Positions 15,905 through 25,438 are shown, counted from the stretch's first letter. The stretch is 64,000 nucleotides of DNA from Actinomycetes bacterium (GCA_023432405.1 JAEYUQ010000010.1:61083-125082), one strand, 5' to 3'. A program made the numbers and translations. Notes: a model not told the origin generated them from the letters alone.

Positions 15905-18742
15905 CTACTTCTTCCTCGCCGTTTTCCCCACAGACTTGCGGCTGCTCTTCGTACCACCACGCTTGGCAGCCTTTCCCCGGGTGGGGGATTTTTCAGCATC
16001 CTTCGCACGGCGCTCAGAGAGCAATTCGCACGCCCGCGCGTCTGTCATGGTCTCTGGGGTATCTCCTCGTCGCAGCGAGGCATTCGTTTCCCCATCGGTA
16101 ACGTAGGGACCAAATCGCCCATCTTTAATCACCATTGGTTTCCCAGAGACGTCATTGGCGCCCAGAGTTCTCAGTGGGGCTTTTGCTGCCGCCCTACCTC
16201 TGCGCTTGGGCTCCGCGTACATCGCGCGGGCGTCGTCCAGGGTAATGGTGAAAATCTGCTCCTCGTTAGCCAAGGATCGCGAGTCAGACCCTTTCTTCAA
16301 ATAGGGGCCGTAGCGGCCATTTTGCGCTGTAATCACCTCTCCGTCGGAGGGATCAACCCCCACTGTGCGGGGCAGTGACAGGAGTTTCAGCGCATCGTCC
16401 AGAGTCACCGTGGCAGGTTCCATACTGGAGAACAGTGAGGCCGTCCCCGGTTTCAGAGTCTCCTCAATGTACTGGTTAATCCGCTTTTCTTTCTGCTGCT
16501 GAGCAGTCTTTGTCTCCCAATTCTTAGGACGCTTGCCTTGCTCCGCGCGCTGCTTGTCTTCGTCCTCTCGCTCCCGCGCCACAACTTTCTGCGCCTCAGC
16601 CGCCGCCTTGTCGCGCTCCTCCTCGGCCACCAGCTCCATCACATAGGGGCCAAAACGCCCCTCCTTCACCACAATCATCCGCCCGGTGGCAGGATTAATC
16701 CCCAGCTCACGGCCGGATTGCGGAGTAGCGAAAAGCTTTTCTGCCACCTCCACGGTGAGCTCATCTGGAGTGGTAGATTCAGGAAGGTTTGCCCGCTGGA
16801 AGATGGGTTCCCCTGCGTCATCCTTATCGACGACCCGCTCAATATACGGCCCATAAAGCCCCACCCGGACAGAAACCGGATGCCCTTCGGCGTCGTCAAA
16901 AATGGTGAGGGAGTTGACCTGCCGAGCATCAATTCCCTCCAGATTTGTGCTCACCAGCTCTTTGAGCCCGCCTTGCCTGGCAACGGTCTCGGCAATGGTC
17001 TCGGGGGCATCAGAGTTTCCGAAGTAGAAGGACGTCAGCCAATGGGTTCGGTCCTCCTCACCTCGTGCGATGTCGTCCAGTTTCTCCTCCATAGAGGAGG
17101 TGAAGTCATAGTCCACCAGGGAACCGAAGTTTTGCTCCAAAAGCCCCACTACAGCAAAGGCCACCCAACTAGGCACCAGCGCATTTCCACGCACCACCAC
17201 ATATCCGCGGTCTTGAATGGTGCGGATAATAGAGGCATAGGTGGACGGGCGCCCAATACCTAATTCCTCCATTTTCTTCACCAGGCTGGCTTCCGTGTAG
17301 CGTGCTGGCGGGGTAGTGGTGTGCCCATCGGCGGTAATCTTCACCACCTCCACGTCATCCCCCTGCGCCAGCTGAGGAAGGTGACGGTCCCCGGAATCTC
17401 CGTCAGAGTACGCAGAGAGGAATCCGGGGAAGGTGAGGGTGCGCCCAGTGGCGGAAAACTCCACATTTTCCCCACTATGGGTGCGGCCTTTCAAGATCAC
17501 CTTCATGGAGGTTCCCTTGGCGTCAGCCATCTGGGAGGCCACGGTGCGCTGCCAAATCAGCTCGTAGAGCCTGAACTCCTCAGCGTCCAGCACTGAGCGC
17601 AAGTCGCGCGGCGTCGCAAAGGAATCTCCTGCCGGGCGAATGGCCTCGTGAGCTTCCTGGGAGTTCTTCACCTTGCGGTCATAAATGCGCGGAGATGGTG
17701 CCACAAACTGCGCCCCGTACAACTCGGCGGCTTGGCGACGCGCCGCCGCTATCCCATCAGCCGACAGAGAGGTGGAATCTGTACGCATATAGGTAATGTG
17801 ACCGTTTTCGTAGAGTCGCTGCGCAATGCGCATGGTGCGCTCGGAGGTGTAGTGCAGCTTTCTACCTGCCTCTTGCTGCAGGGTGGAGGTCATGAACGGC
17901 GGATACGGCTTGCGCGTGTAGGGCTTTTCGGTGACCTCGGATACCTGCATGGTGGTGTTCACCAAACCGTCTCGCAGTTCCTCTGCCTTTTCCTTATCGA
18001 CGACCACCGCATCACCGCGCAGCACGCCTTGGTCATTGAAGTCCTTGCCCTGCGCAATGCGGCGTCCGGCGACGGTGAATAGCTTGGCGTCGAAAGGGGT
18101 TCCTTTACTTACCGTGGCTGTGAGATCCCAGTAGCTTGCGGCCGTAAAAGCCATACGCTCTCGCTCGCGCTCCACAATTACGCGAGTGGCCACCGACTGC
18201 ACGCGACCAGCGGAAAGACGTGGTTTTACTTTCTTCCACAACACGGGTGAGATTTCGTAACCGTAGAGGCGGTCTAGGATACGGCGCGTCTCCTGAGCGT
18301 CTACAAGGTTAATATCCAGTTCACGGGTGTTGTGAGCGGCTTCTTTGATGGCGGATTCAGTAATCTCGTGGAACACCATCCGGCGAACTGGAATTGTGGG
18401 TTTGAGCACTTCCAAGAGGTGCCAGGCGATAGCTTCACCCTCGCGATCGGGGTCTGTGGCCAGGTACAGCTCATCTACTTCTTTGAGCTTCTTTTTGAGG
18501 TCTGCAACTTTTTTCTTCTTTTCTGCACTGACCACATAGATGGGTTCAAACTCGTGATCAATGTTCACCCCCAGCCTGGCCCAGGGCTCTTTCTTGTATT
18601 TTGCGGGGATGTCAGCAGCACCGCGCGGCAAGTCACGAATATGGCCGATGGACGCCTCGACGATGTAATCCTTGCCCAAAAACTTTTGGATTTTCTTCGC
18701 TTTAGTAGTTGACTCCACGATGACTAGTCGCTTCGTAGCCAC
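15905..18742 (-). CDS. topA: DNA topoisomerase I
   Basis: Type IA topoisomerase that relaxes negative supercoils, 945 aa as in other mycobacteria-like species. Toprim domain at the N-terminus (LVIVESTTKAKKI and YLATDPDREGEAIAWHL with the metal-binding acidic residues), catalytic tyrosine in GHITYMRTDSTSLS, and four C-terminal topo-C repeats recognisable by GRFGPYV or GRYGPYLK motifs, ending in a Lys/Arg-rich tail (SSRKSVGKTARKK). No tetracysteine zinc fingers, as expected for Actinobacteria. It carries repeats of both kinds described in the findings. Confidence 0.96.
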   Translation of the reverse strand: MATKRLVIVESTTKAKKIQKFLGKDYIVEASIGHIRDLPRGAADIPAKYKKEPWARLGVNIDHEFEPIYVVSAEKKKKVADLKKKLKEVDELYLATDPDREGEAIAWHLLEVLKPTIPVRRMVFHEITESAIKEAAHNTRELDINLVDAQETRRILDRLYGYEISPVLWKKVKPRLSAGRVQSVATRVIVERERERMAFTAASYWDLTATVSKGTPFDAKLFTVAGRRIAQGKDFNDQGVLRGDAVVVDKEKAEELRDGLVNTTMQVSEVTEKPYTRKPYPPFMTSTLQQEAGRKLHYTSERTMRIAQRLYENGHITYMRTDSTSLSADGIAAARRQAAELYGAQFVAPSPRIYDRKVKNSQEAHEAIRPAGDSFATPRDLRSVLDAEEFRLYELIWQRTVASQMADAKGTSMKVILKGRTHSGENVEFSATGRTLTFPGFLSAYSDGDSGDRHLPQLAQGDDVEVVKITADGHTTTPPARYTEASLVKKMEELGIGRPSTYASIIRTIQDRGYVVVRGNALVPSWVAFAVVGLLEQNFGSLVDYDFTSSMEEKLDDIARGEEDRTHWLTSFYFGNSDAPETIAETVARQGGLKELVSTNLEGIDARQVNSLTIFDDAEGHPVSVRVGLYGPYIERVVDKDDAGEPIFQRANLPESTTPDELTVEVAEKLFATPQSGRELGINPATGRMIVVKEGRFGPYVMELVAEEERDKAAAEAQKVVAREREDEDKQRAEQGKRPKNWETKTAQQQKEKRINQYIEETLKPGTASLFSSMEPATVTLDDALKLLSLPRTVGVDPSDGEVITAQNGRYGPYLKKGSDSRSLANEEQIFTITLDDARAMYAEPKRRGRAAAKAPLRTLGANDVSGKPMVIKDGRFGPYVTDGETNASLRRGDTPETMTDARACELLSERRAKDAEKSPTRGKAAKRGGTKSSRKSVGKTARKK

Positions 18743-18973
18743 TGAGTAGCCCCTTTCACGCCGTGTGCTGAACCTAGACCTGAATCAGCTGAATGTAGCC
18801 CAACCTAGTCGAACTTAGCGGAAGCCTTGCTAAGACGCGACACAGCCCTCACCTTCTTCCCCTCGAAGTGGTAGTGATCTCAGCCAAGCTACGCAAGCCT
18901 TATGTGAGGTTTCCTGAACGGATGTCACCCCCGGCGCACCTGTTTTTCCCCACTTGGTGTGGCTATCAATGAT

Positions 18974-19005
18974 AGGCCACCTCTGATGAGAGACAGAGGT
19001 GGCCT
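18974..19005. terminator. 12-bp perfect hairpin after the maleylpyruvate isomerase gene
   Basis: AGGCCACCTCTG (18974-18985) pairs with CAGAGGTGGCCT (18994-19005) around an 8-base loop, 20 bases past the stop of the minus-strand gene. There is no T-run on either side, so it may be a terminator or an mRNA 3-prime stabiliser. Confidence 0.55.
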
Positions 19006-19024
19006 AGGAAAACTACCTAACCCC

Positions 19025-19750
19025 TCACAACCAGCGGGGTGGTTCCGGCACAGTTCCGGTGGATGCCGTGACGCCCTGGGATCCACGACCTGTAGCCCAT
19101 CGAACCAAACCTGCAGTATTTCCACGAACCTCAAAGGATGGTTCTGCGCTTCCAACTACTAGTTCGTCGTTGTTTTCAGTGTTTGCCACAACAAAACTGC
19201 GATCTGTGGCAGAGGCGTTCCATTTAGCAACAATCTCCGGCAGCAAAGTTGACAGAATCACCCTGGGAATATCGGTGAAACGCCCGGACTGGTTGAGGTC
19301 TATGGCGTGAATCCAGACCTCTCTGCTGCGCATCCAGAGAGTTTCCGAGGCTGGGACTGTCCGCCCCTGAGCTGTCTTAACCTCTGCCTCCCAGGCGTAG
19401 TCGGGAGCGTCTCTCCATGCCACATCCAGCCGCACAAGGGTGTGGTCATGTAGGTTGCGAATTGCACCAGGGGGAAGCGTCGCACCAAATTCGATCTCTT
19501 CCCCACGAGCTTCCGGAGAATCGTACATGGGCTTCTCTTTCCCCGTCGACGCCCATTCCATGAGGTTGCATAACGCGGCAGCGTTGTAGGCCACATGGGC
19601 CGAGAGGTGTGCAATATCCCACTCTGAGAGGAGAGTGGGCTCATGGAATTGCGTATTCTTCAGGGTTGCCAGTTGTCCGGAATAGTACGCGGTTCCTCGG
19701 CGGACAAGACTTAGGCGTTCCTGAAGGGGGAGCTCATGGAAAGAGATCAT
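19025..19750 (-). CDS. genM: mycothiol-dependent maleylpyruvate isomerase
   Basis: Isomerises maleylpyruvate to fumarylpyruvate in the gentisate pathway, using mycothiol as cofactor; 241 aa. DinB-like four-helix N-terminal domain with the zinc-ligand pattern: His in LSEWDIAHLSAHVAYNAAAL and Glu/His in RSREVWIHAIDL, as in the C. glutamicum NCgl2918 enzyme. Its ATG overlaps the genF stop by 4 bases, so genD-genF-genM form one operon in pathway order. Presence of this enzyme implies the host makes mycothiol. Confidence 0.9.
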   Translation of the reverse strand: MISFHELPLQERLSLVRRGTAYYSGQLATLKNTQFHEPTLLSEWDIAHLSAHVAYNAAALCNLMEWASTGKEKPMYDSPEARGEEIEFGATLPPGAIRNLHDHTLVRLDVAWRDAPDYAWEAEVKTAQGRTVPASETLWMRSREVWIHAIDLNQSGRFTDIPRVILSTLLPEIVAKWNASATDRSFVVANTENNDELVVGSAEPSFEVRGNTAGLVRWATGRGSQGVTASTGTVPEPPRWL

Positions 19751-20577
19751 TTCTCAAACACCGTTTTATTTTCGATATGCCCTAAACCTTCAATCTCCAC
19801 CCTCACTACTTCACCGTCACCGATGTAGCGCTTGGGGTTCCTCGCATGGCCGACGCCCCCTGGGGTGCCAGTGGCAATAACATCGCCAGCGTCCAGCGGA
19901 TAGAGGTGGGAGATGTACTCAATAAGTTGTGCAGGGGTAAATACCAGGTCATCTGTCGGTGTGGATTGAACCTTGTCACCGTCCAGATACGTGGCCAGTT
20001 CCCCACCGAACTCGTAGGAGTCCTGAGTTGTCATCCAAGGGCCGAAACCTGCTGACTTTTCCAGCGATTTACCTTGATGCCATTGCAGGGTTCGGTACTG
20101 GTAGTCACGCAAGGTGTAGTCATTTATGACGGCATATCCTGCGATGTACTTATCCGCGTCCGACGCCGCAACCCGATGGGCTCGCTTGCCGATAATAACG
20201 GCCAGCTCCCCTTCCCAGTCCAGCGCACCGGAGGCGTAATCCGGAACACGAACGTCGTCGTAAGGGCCAGTAAGCGCATCGGGGAACTTAACAAAAAGGG
20301 TGGGGTGAACTGGTAGTTCTCTTCCCATCTCCCTAATGTGGTTAGCGTAGTTGAGCCCCACGCAGACAATCTTTTTGGGTGCGGGAACTACTGCCTCCAA
20401 GTCCGCGTCCCGGAAAGTGAATCCTTCACCAGAGGCGTTCTGTGCAATCTCAAACCAGTTTTCATTCTGGAGCAATTCGCCTACGTTGGCGTAGCCGTCT
20501 ATGACGACGGCGGTGGAGTCGCTGTCTATGCGAGCAGCCACAGTAGAGCCGGAGGTGCGAATAGTTGCAATACGCAT
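19747..20577 (-). CDS. genF: fumarylpyruvate hydrolase
   Basis: Splits fumarylpyruvate into fumarate and pyruvate, the last step of gentisate breakdown. 276 aa FAH-family protein: VCVGLNYANHIREMG, FVKFPDALTGPYD, and the metal-binding acidic residues in GALDWEGELAVIIG, then AGYAVINDYTLRDYQ and DVIATGTPGGVG. It lies 2 bases after genD and overlaps genM. Assignment to fumarylpyruvate rather than another FAH substrate rests on the operon. Confidence 0.9.
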   Translation of the reverse strand: MRIATIRTSGSTVAARIDSDSTAVVIDGYANVGELLQNENWFEIAQNASGEGFTFRDADLEAVVPAPKKIVCVGLNYANHIREMGRELPVHPTLFVKFPDALTGPYDDVRVPDYASGALDWEGELAVIIGKRAHRVAASDADKYIAGYAVINDYTLRDYQYRTLQWHQGKSLEKSAGFGPWMTTQDSYEFGGELATYLDGDKVQSTPTDDLVFTPAQLIEYISHLYPLDAGDVIATGTPGGVGHARNPKRYIGDGEVVRVEIEGLGHIENKTVFEK

Positions 20578-20579
20578 TA

Positions 20580-21698
20580 TTAGATGCCTTTCGGTGTATA
20601 GACCCGGGCCAGGTCAAGTTTTTCAAAAATCGGGAAATCGGAGAAGCAGAAAAGATCCAATCCATCATCTCCAGCGTTCACCGACCACGGTTGCCACGAA
20701 GGGATATTAACAACGTCCCCTTTTTCAACCTCAAAGGAGCGATCAGCAACAGTAATCTGGCCGCTGCCCTGAAAAACTTGAAACACTCTGTTTCCAACCT
20801 CATGCGTGAGGTCAGTCCCTGCCTGGGGCCGGAACCTGTGGAATTCACACCGGATGGTGGACATAACGTCACCGCCAGTGGTGGGGTTGGTGTAGCGAAT
20901 TGCTGCGTGGCCTGGTCCCACAACACCTGGGAAACCTGCGTCTTCAAGAGCCAGTTGATCATTGAGAGCTGCATCCGTGTGCTCCCAGGAGTACCGACCA
21001 ATCGGAGACGCGGATTGTTCCCCAGGGAATGCCAAGGGACGTAACCCTGGGTGAGACCACAGACGTTCAGACCGGGACAAATCTGGAGTTGATTCATCCG
21101 TGAGAATCTCTGATCCGTATTCAAAGAAGCTCGTATCCATACTTTGCTGGAAGGGAATATCCAGTCCATCCAGCCAGGCCATAGGTTTGGTTGCAACATT
21201 GTGATGTCCGTGGAAATTCCAACCAGGAGTAAGCAAGAGATCCCCACGACGCATAGGCACAGCGTCACCATTAACAACGGTCCACACACCCTCGCCCTCA
21301 ATCACAAAGCGGAAGGCATTTTGTGAGTGCCTGTGCTCCGGCGCGTTTTCTCCTGGAGCGAGATACTGAATAGCCGCCCAGAGAGTTGGCGCAATGTAGG
21401 CATTGCCGCCAAGACCAGGATTAGCTAAACCGATAGCACGACGCTCCCCACCTCGACCTACGGGAACCAATTCACCACAGCGTTGTGCCACTGTGATGAG
21501 GTCTGCCCAGACCCACTTGTGGGCAACTGCAGTTGGGGCAGGCACATTCGGCATAAGGGTATCAATTTGACGCCAGAGAGGCTTTAAGTGCGCCTCGTCC
21601 ATTGCCTCATACATGGCGTTGAGCTCTACTTCTTCTTCTACAGTGAGCTCCGGTGGAGTGAACGGCACGTGTGTGTTCGAGTACTCGCTCCCTTTCAT
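20580..21698 (-). CDS. genD: gentisate 1,2-dioxygenase
   Basis: Fe(II) ring-cleaving dioxygenase converting gentisate (2,5-dihydroxybenzoate) to maleylpyruvate; 372 aa bicupin. The N-terminal cupin has PEHRHSQNAFRFVIEGEG with the two iron-ligand histidines and GWNFHGHHNV; the second cupin spans FRPQAGTDLTHEVGNRVF. ATG 21698 has GGGAGGAACC directly upstream. First gene of genDFM. Two inverted repeats, one a GenR-type operator, lie in the 130 bases before it. Confidence 0.93.
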   Translation of the reverse strand: MKGSEYSNTHVPFTPPELTVEEEVELNAMYEAMDEAHLKPLWRQIDTLMPNVPAPTAVAHKWVWADLITVAQRCGELVPVGRGGERRAIGLANPGLGGNAYIAPTLWAAIQYLAPGENAPEHRHSQNAFRFVIEGEGVWTVVNGDAVPMRRGDLLLTPGWNFHGHHNVATKPMAWLDGLDIPFQQSMDTSFFEYGSEILTDESTPDLSRSERLWSHPGLRPLAFPGEQSASPIGRYSWEHTDAALNDQLALEDAGFPGVVGPGHAAIRYTNPTTGGDVMSTIRCEFHRFRPQAGTDLTHEVGNRVFQVFQGSGQITVADRSFEVEKGDVVNIPSWQPWSVNAGDDGLDLFCFSDFPIFEKLDLARVYTPKGI

Positions 21699-21723
21699 GG
21701 TTCCTCCCAGAAAGATATAAGGG

Positions 21724-21749
21724 TGTTGGTCACAAAGTGATGACCAACA
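21724..21749. promoter_or_regulatory. 9-bp inverted repeat upstream of genD
   Basis: TGTTGGTCA (21724-21732) and TGACCAACA (21741-21749) form a perfect inverted repeat with an 8-base spacer, 26 bases before the genD start. It could be an mRNA leader hairpin or a second regulator site. Confidence 0.5.
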
Positions 21750-21777
21750 TAAAGGGTGGAGGAACCCTGCTCAATAA

Positions 21778-21796
21778 AATTCCGTATAGCGGAATT
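21778..21796. promoter_or_regulatory. GenR (IclR-type) operator of genDFM
   Basis: AATTCCGTATAGCGGAATT is a near-perfect palindrome. Its core TTCCGYATAGCGGAA recurs exactly, on the other strand, between genR and genK (22614-22629). IclR-family regulators bind short palindromes of this kind. Confidence 0.75.
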
Positions 21797-21828
21797 CTGT
21801 TAGCGGTACGGGGGTAGTGCTTCAGGTT

Positions 21829-22602
21829 CTACCATGTATCTACTTCGTGCTGAACTAACGCTCGGTTCATCATTTTTACTGCCTTCAGGAGGGAGTCTGC
21901 CGCTGAAACAGATTCGCGGGTCCATCTGATTGTTGGAATTGAGACAGAAATTGCCCCTAAAGTGTCACCGAGTTCGTTGTGGAGACTTGTCCCAATCGCT
22001 GAGATCTCCTGCTCGATTTGCTGGATATTGACCGCAAAGCCACGTTCGCGCGCCTTATGGAGTCTCTTACGAAGCTCTCGGAACTCATCTTCAGGCAGGT
22101 CATGATAGAGGGACCTCAGCTCAGATGCCGACAGCCGAGCAAGTGTTGCTTGCCCTCCAGAACACTTATCGGCAGGCATGACCTGACCTTTTCGTCTTCC
22201 AATTCGTAGTGGCTGTGTTCCCTCAACGGAAGCAATGTAATGAGTTTTGCGGCCTTTCGTGATGGTTAAATGGCAGGTTTCCCCGGTTTCCGCAGCGAGC
22301 AATTTGAGATATTCCCCCACCTTCTCAAAAAGAGAGCTACCAAAACGTGGCTGGAGAGACACAGCATTCAGACTCGGGCCTGCAACGTATGTGCGCCGAG
22401 GGCTCGGAAGCGCAAAACCACGGTAGACCAGCATGGACATGGATCGGTGGATGGTTGATGGGCTCACACCAAAAGTCTTCGCGGCGTCGGTAATGTGGAC
22501 TTCTCCGTGGTCTCGCAATGCGGCGATAAGAAGAAGGCTAAGGTCCACCGACTTGAGGTAGTCCTTCGGTTTCTCGCCGTAGCTGCCGTGGGTGTACTCC
22601 AC
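21829..22602 (-). CDS. genR: IclR-family regulator of the gentisate genes
   Basis: 257 aa from GTG 22602. N-terminal winged helix-turn-helix (SLLLIAALRDHGEVHITDAAKTFGVSPSTIHRSMSMLVYRGFA) and a C-terminal effector domain (QATLARLSASELRSLY, RKRLHKARERGFAVNIQQIEQEISAIGT). The GTG is chosen because AAGGAGGGAAAT directly precedes it and because the longer frame (to 22653) would run through the operator. The gene separates the divergent genDFM and genKH units, the C. glutamicum arrangement in which GenR controls both in response to 3-hydroxybenzoate and gentisate. Confidence 0.9.
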   Translation of the reverse strand: MEYTHGSYGEKPKDYLKSVDLSLLLIAALRDHGEVHITDAAKTFGVSPSTIHRSMSMLVYRGFALPSPRRTYVAGPSLNAVSLQPRFGSSLFEKVGEYLKLLAAETGETCHLTITKGRKTHYIASVEGTQPLRIGRRKGQVMPADKCSGGQATLARLSASELRSLYHDLPEDEFRELRKRLHKARERGFAVNIQQIEQEISAIGTSLHNELGDTLGAISVSIPTIRWTRESVSAADSLLKAVKMMNRALVQHEVDTW

Positions 22603-22613
22603 ATTTCCCTCCT

Positions 22614-22629
22614 TTCCGCTATGCGGAAT
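22614..22629. promoter_or_regulatory. GenR operator between genR and genK
   Basis: TTCCGCTATGCGGAAT is the reverse complement of ATTCCGCATAGCGGAA and shares the 15-base core with the genDFM operator. It sits just upstream of the genR ribosome site and 40 bases before the genK start, so it could serve both autoregulation and genKH control. Confidence 0.75.
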
Positions 22630-22668
22630 CTGATTGATTGTACCAAAGACCATGTTGAGGATGTTCCT

Positions 22669-23955
22669 ATGAACAGCACGTTACCCAGGACGTCGGTGTC
22701 TGAAAATCACACACACAACGCCGACAAACCTCCCCACTCTGGATTCTCAATTCTTGGAATCTCGGGCCGACCACTGGCGGGAGTCCTACTCTGTTGGTTC
22801 TTCGTCATCTTTGACGGTTACGACCTCATCGTCTACGGCACGGTTCAATCACATCTCATTGAAGAGTGGCAGCTCACCGATGGTCAGGCTGGAACCATTG
22901 CCTCTACTGCCTTTCTCGGCATGGCAGTTGGTGCGGTTTGTGTAGGACGTCTTTCAGATAGCCTCGGACGCAAGCTCGCCATTATGACATCAGTTCTGGT
23001 TTTGTCAGTGTTTACTACATTCTGCGCTCTGGCTACAGATCCCGTCTTTTTCGCCATTTTCCGCTTCTGTGCAGGTGTGGGATTAGGCGGACTGGTTCCC
23101 AGCGCCAATGTTCTTACTGCAGAGCTCGTTCCTCTCAGGCGTCTGTCTGCCTGGTCCACCGTCATGATGTCCGGTGTTCCCCTCGGTGGATCTTTAGCTG
23201 CCGTGGTAGCCCCCTATGTTGTACCTACTCACCAGGAGTGGGGGTGGCGGATTATGTTTCTGTTTGCGCTACTTCCACTCGTTATCGGGCTTCCTCTCGC
23301 AGCAAAGCTACTTCCAGGGCGTGAGGATCTCGCGCGCCACTTAGATGCCGAAGGAACAGTCGAAACTCCAAAGTTCAGGGATCTTTTTGTTCGTGAATTC
23401 CGAACCGTGACATTCTGGTTTACCGCAGCGACGTTCGTGACCCTCTTCGCTTGGTACGGACTCGGAACGTGGCTTCCGCGTCTCATGCAGAAAGAAGGCT
23501 ATGACTTCGGGGCAGCTTTGTTATTCACCCTCGCACTCAACATCGGTGCAGTTCTAGGGTCAATTCTGACTGCTTGGGCAGGCGACCGTTTCGGCCCTAT
23601 TTACGCCGGAATATATGCGGCTTTTCTGGCCGGTAGTGCTCTACTTTTGCTCCTTACCTACCCGCCAGTGTGGGCGGTATTCGTCATCCTTGTGTTTGCC
23701 GGTGTCGGCACTCACGGGACACAGATTCTGGTTATCGCCGCTGTAAACCAGGCCTATCCAAGTTTTATTCGAGGTACCGCCCTCGGATGGGCGATGGGCG
23801 TAGGCAGAACGGGCGCCGTGATAGCACCACAGTTAGCTGGTCTCCTTCTCGGTTGGGGTTTGGGAGCCCAGTCCAACTTTGTCCTCTTCGCAGCCGGTGC
23901 CTTCGTCTCCTGCATTTCCCTCATCATTATTAGCAACATTCAGAAGCAGAAGTAA
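22669..23955 (+). CDS. genK: MFS aromatic acid transporter
   Basis: Proton-coupled uptake carrier for 3-hydroxybenzoate or gentisate, 428 aa, 12 predicted helices, aromatic acid:H+ symporter (AAHS) family. Marker motifs: FDGYDLIVYGTV in helix 1, GRLSDSLGRKLAI in loop 2-3, and the basic/Gly loop GDRFGPIYAG in the second half. ATG 22669 follows GAGGATGTTCCT; the frame upstream overlaps genR. It is followed by genH 52 bases later. Confidence 0.9.
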   Translation: MNSTLPRTSVSENHTHNADKPPHSGFSILGISGRPLAGVLLCWFFVIFDGYDLIVYGTVQSHLIEEWQLTDGQAGTIASTAFLGMAVGAVCVGRLSDSLGRKLAIMTSVLVLSVFTTFCALATDPVFFAIFRFCAGVGLGGLVPSANVLTAELVPLRRLSAWSTVMMSGVPLGGSLAAVVAPYVVPTHQEWGWRIMFLFALLPLVIGLPLAAKLLPGREDLARHLDAEGTVETPKFRDLFVREFRTVTFWFTAATFVTLFAWYGLGTWLPRLMQKEGYDFGAALLFTLALNIGAVLGSILTAWAGDRFGPIYAGIYAAFLAGSALLLLLTYPPVWAVFVILVFAGVGTHGTQILVIAAVNQAYPSFIRGTALGWAMGVGRTGAVIAPQLAGLLLGWGLGAQSNFVLFAAGAFVSCISLIIISNIQKQK

Positions 23956-24007
23956 CACCACAGCTGCTTTGTCTTAGACACACAGATAATTCTCTGAAAG
24001 GACAGCA

Positions 24008-25330
24008 ATGTATACCGAACCACTTTCTCAGGAACTAGCTGGGCAGAAAATCATCATCGCGGGTGGGGGAATTGGGGGCGCAGCGTGTGCCTTAGCCCTC
24101 GCTCTTCGAGGAGCGGACGTTGAGCTCTTTGAGCGTTCTCGTGAATTCAAAGAAGTCGGTGCAGGTATCCAAATCGGCCCTCATGGATGGCGAATGCTCA
24201 AGCAGTTTGGGCTTGAGGCTGACATCATCAACCACGGCTATCTACCCAAACGCATGGTGTTCAAAGACGCGCTCACTCTAGAGAGCCTTCTCACTGTTCA
24301 TTTCGACGAAGAGTACGAGCAGGCTTACGGTGGTCGGTACTTGGTCATCCACCGATCCGATCTTCTCTCCATATTGATTGAGGCTGCTCGCAAGGTGGGG
24401 GCAACCTTGCACAACGGGGTGAAAATAACACGGTCGGAGAATACGCAGAATGGCGCCACAGCATACCTTGATTGGGGAGATCAGACAGGTCCAGCAAGCG
24501 TCGAGGGCAACATCATCGTCGGTTTCGATGGCATACATTCAATCCACCGCTCACGATTTATAGACGATGCTCCTGTAGCTTCCGGCTATGTGGCTTATCG
24601 GGGAACAACGAAGCTTGCGGAAGATACTGAGATGGCTGATTTGGAGGACGTCGTAGGGTTCATTGGCCCTCAGTGCCACTTCATTCAATATCCGCTTCGT
24701 GGAGGTGAGCTTCTCAATCAGGTGGCGGTGTTCAAATCCAGGCGGTATCACGAGGGCTTAAAGAGCGGGAACGTCCCAGAAGACTGGGGAAATAATGAGG
24801 AATTCCATGCTGGCTTCAGCCATACACATGAGTTCATTCAAGACCGTTTAGGGGTGATGTGGATGGACACCTGGTGGCAAATGTCAGACCGCGAACCGCT
24901 TTTAACCTGGGCAGATGGGAACATCATCATCATGGGTGACGCTGCCCATCCACCTCTCCAATACTTAGCATCTGGTGCAGTCATGGCAATTGAAGACGCA
25001 GAGGCGTTATCTCTCTACGCGGCTCAAGCTGCCAAGGAAGGAAAACTCGACTGGACGCAGGTGCTCAAAGAGGTTGAAAAAGAGCGCGCTCCTCGATGTG
25101 CTCGGATTCAAACCACTGGCCGCTTTTGGGGTGAACTGTGGCATCTCGATGGACCAGCACGTGTGGCTCGAAATGAGATCTTCCGCTCAATCCAAGGCAC
25201 TGAGTGGATGAAGTATGCGGACTGGTTATGGAAATATGACATAAGTGACCGCTACTACATAAAGAACCCTGAAGCAGGCAATCTCCCCGCTGAAATCTCC
25301 GACTGGCAGTATCACATCAGCCCCGAATAA
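24008..25330 (+). CDS. genH: 3-hydroxybenzoate 6-hydroxylase (FAD monooxygenase)
   Basis: NADH-dependent flavoprotein hydroxylase that turns 3-hydroxybenzoate into gentisate, feeding genD. 440 aa. N-terminal FAD fold IIIAGGGIGGAACALALALRG, the middle motif IVGFDGIHSIHRS (DG motif binding FAD and NAD(P)H), and the second FAD motif IIIMGDAAHPPLQYLASGA. GAAAGGACAGCA precedes ATG 24008. Substrate assigned from cluster context and similarity in length to C. glutamicum GenH. Confidence 0.88.
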   Translation: MYTEPLSQELAGQKIIIAGGGIGGAACALALALRGADVELFERSREFKEVGAGIQIGPHGWRMLKQFGLEADIINHGYLPKRMVFKDALTLESLLTVHFDEEYEQAYGGRYLVIHRSDLLSILIEAARKVGATLHNGVKITRSENTQNGATAYLDWGDQTGPASVEGNIIVGFDGIHSIHRSRFIDDAPVASGYVAYRGTTKLAEDTEMADLEDVVGFIGPQCHFIQYPLRGGELLNQVAVFKSRRYHEGLKSGNVPEDWGNNEEFHAGFSHTHEFIQDRLGVMWMDTWWQMSDREPLLTWADGNIIIMGDAAHPPLQYLASGAVMAIEDAEALSLYAAQAAKEGKLDWTQVLKEVEKERAPRCARIQTTGRFWGELWHLDGPARVARNEIFRSIQGTEWMKYADWLWKYDISDRYYIKNPEAGNLPAEISDWQYHISPE

Positions 25331-25401
25331 GCGTGAATCTGGCTCCACACCTCACGCCAGACACTCGTGCTGCGGTTCGTATCAGGCGGCCCCTGGATTA
25401 A

Positions 25402-25438
25402 AGGTCTTCCCCCGTCACCTAAGACGCAGGGAAGACCT
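25402..25438. terminator. hairpin after genH
   Basis: AGGTCTTCCC (25402-25411) pairs with GGGAAGACCT (25429-25438), a perfect 10-bp stem with a 17-base loop, 72 bases past genH. No clear T-run. It could serve both genH and the convergent DUF1707 gene. Confidence 0.55.

Noticed and set aside
24063..24076. GGGTGGGGGAATTGG at the FAD motif of genH counted as a repeat copy
   Set aside because: It has five G and encodes the conserved GGGIGG dinucleotide-binding motif, so protein function explains it; likewise 61864-61874 and 9231-9239 have an extra base and were left out of the octamer count.
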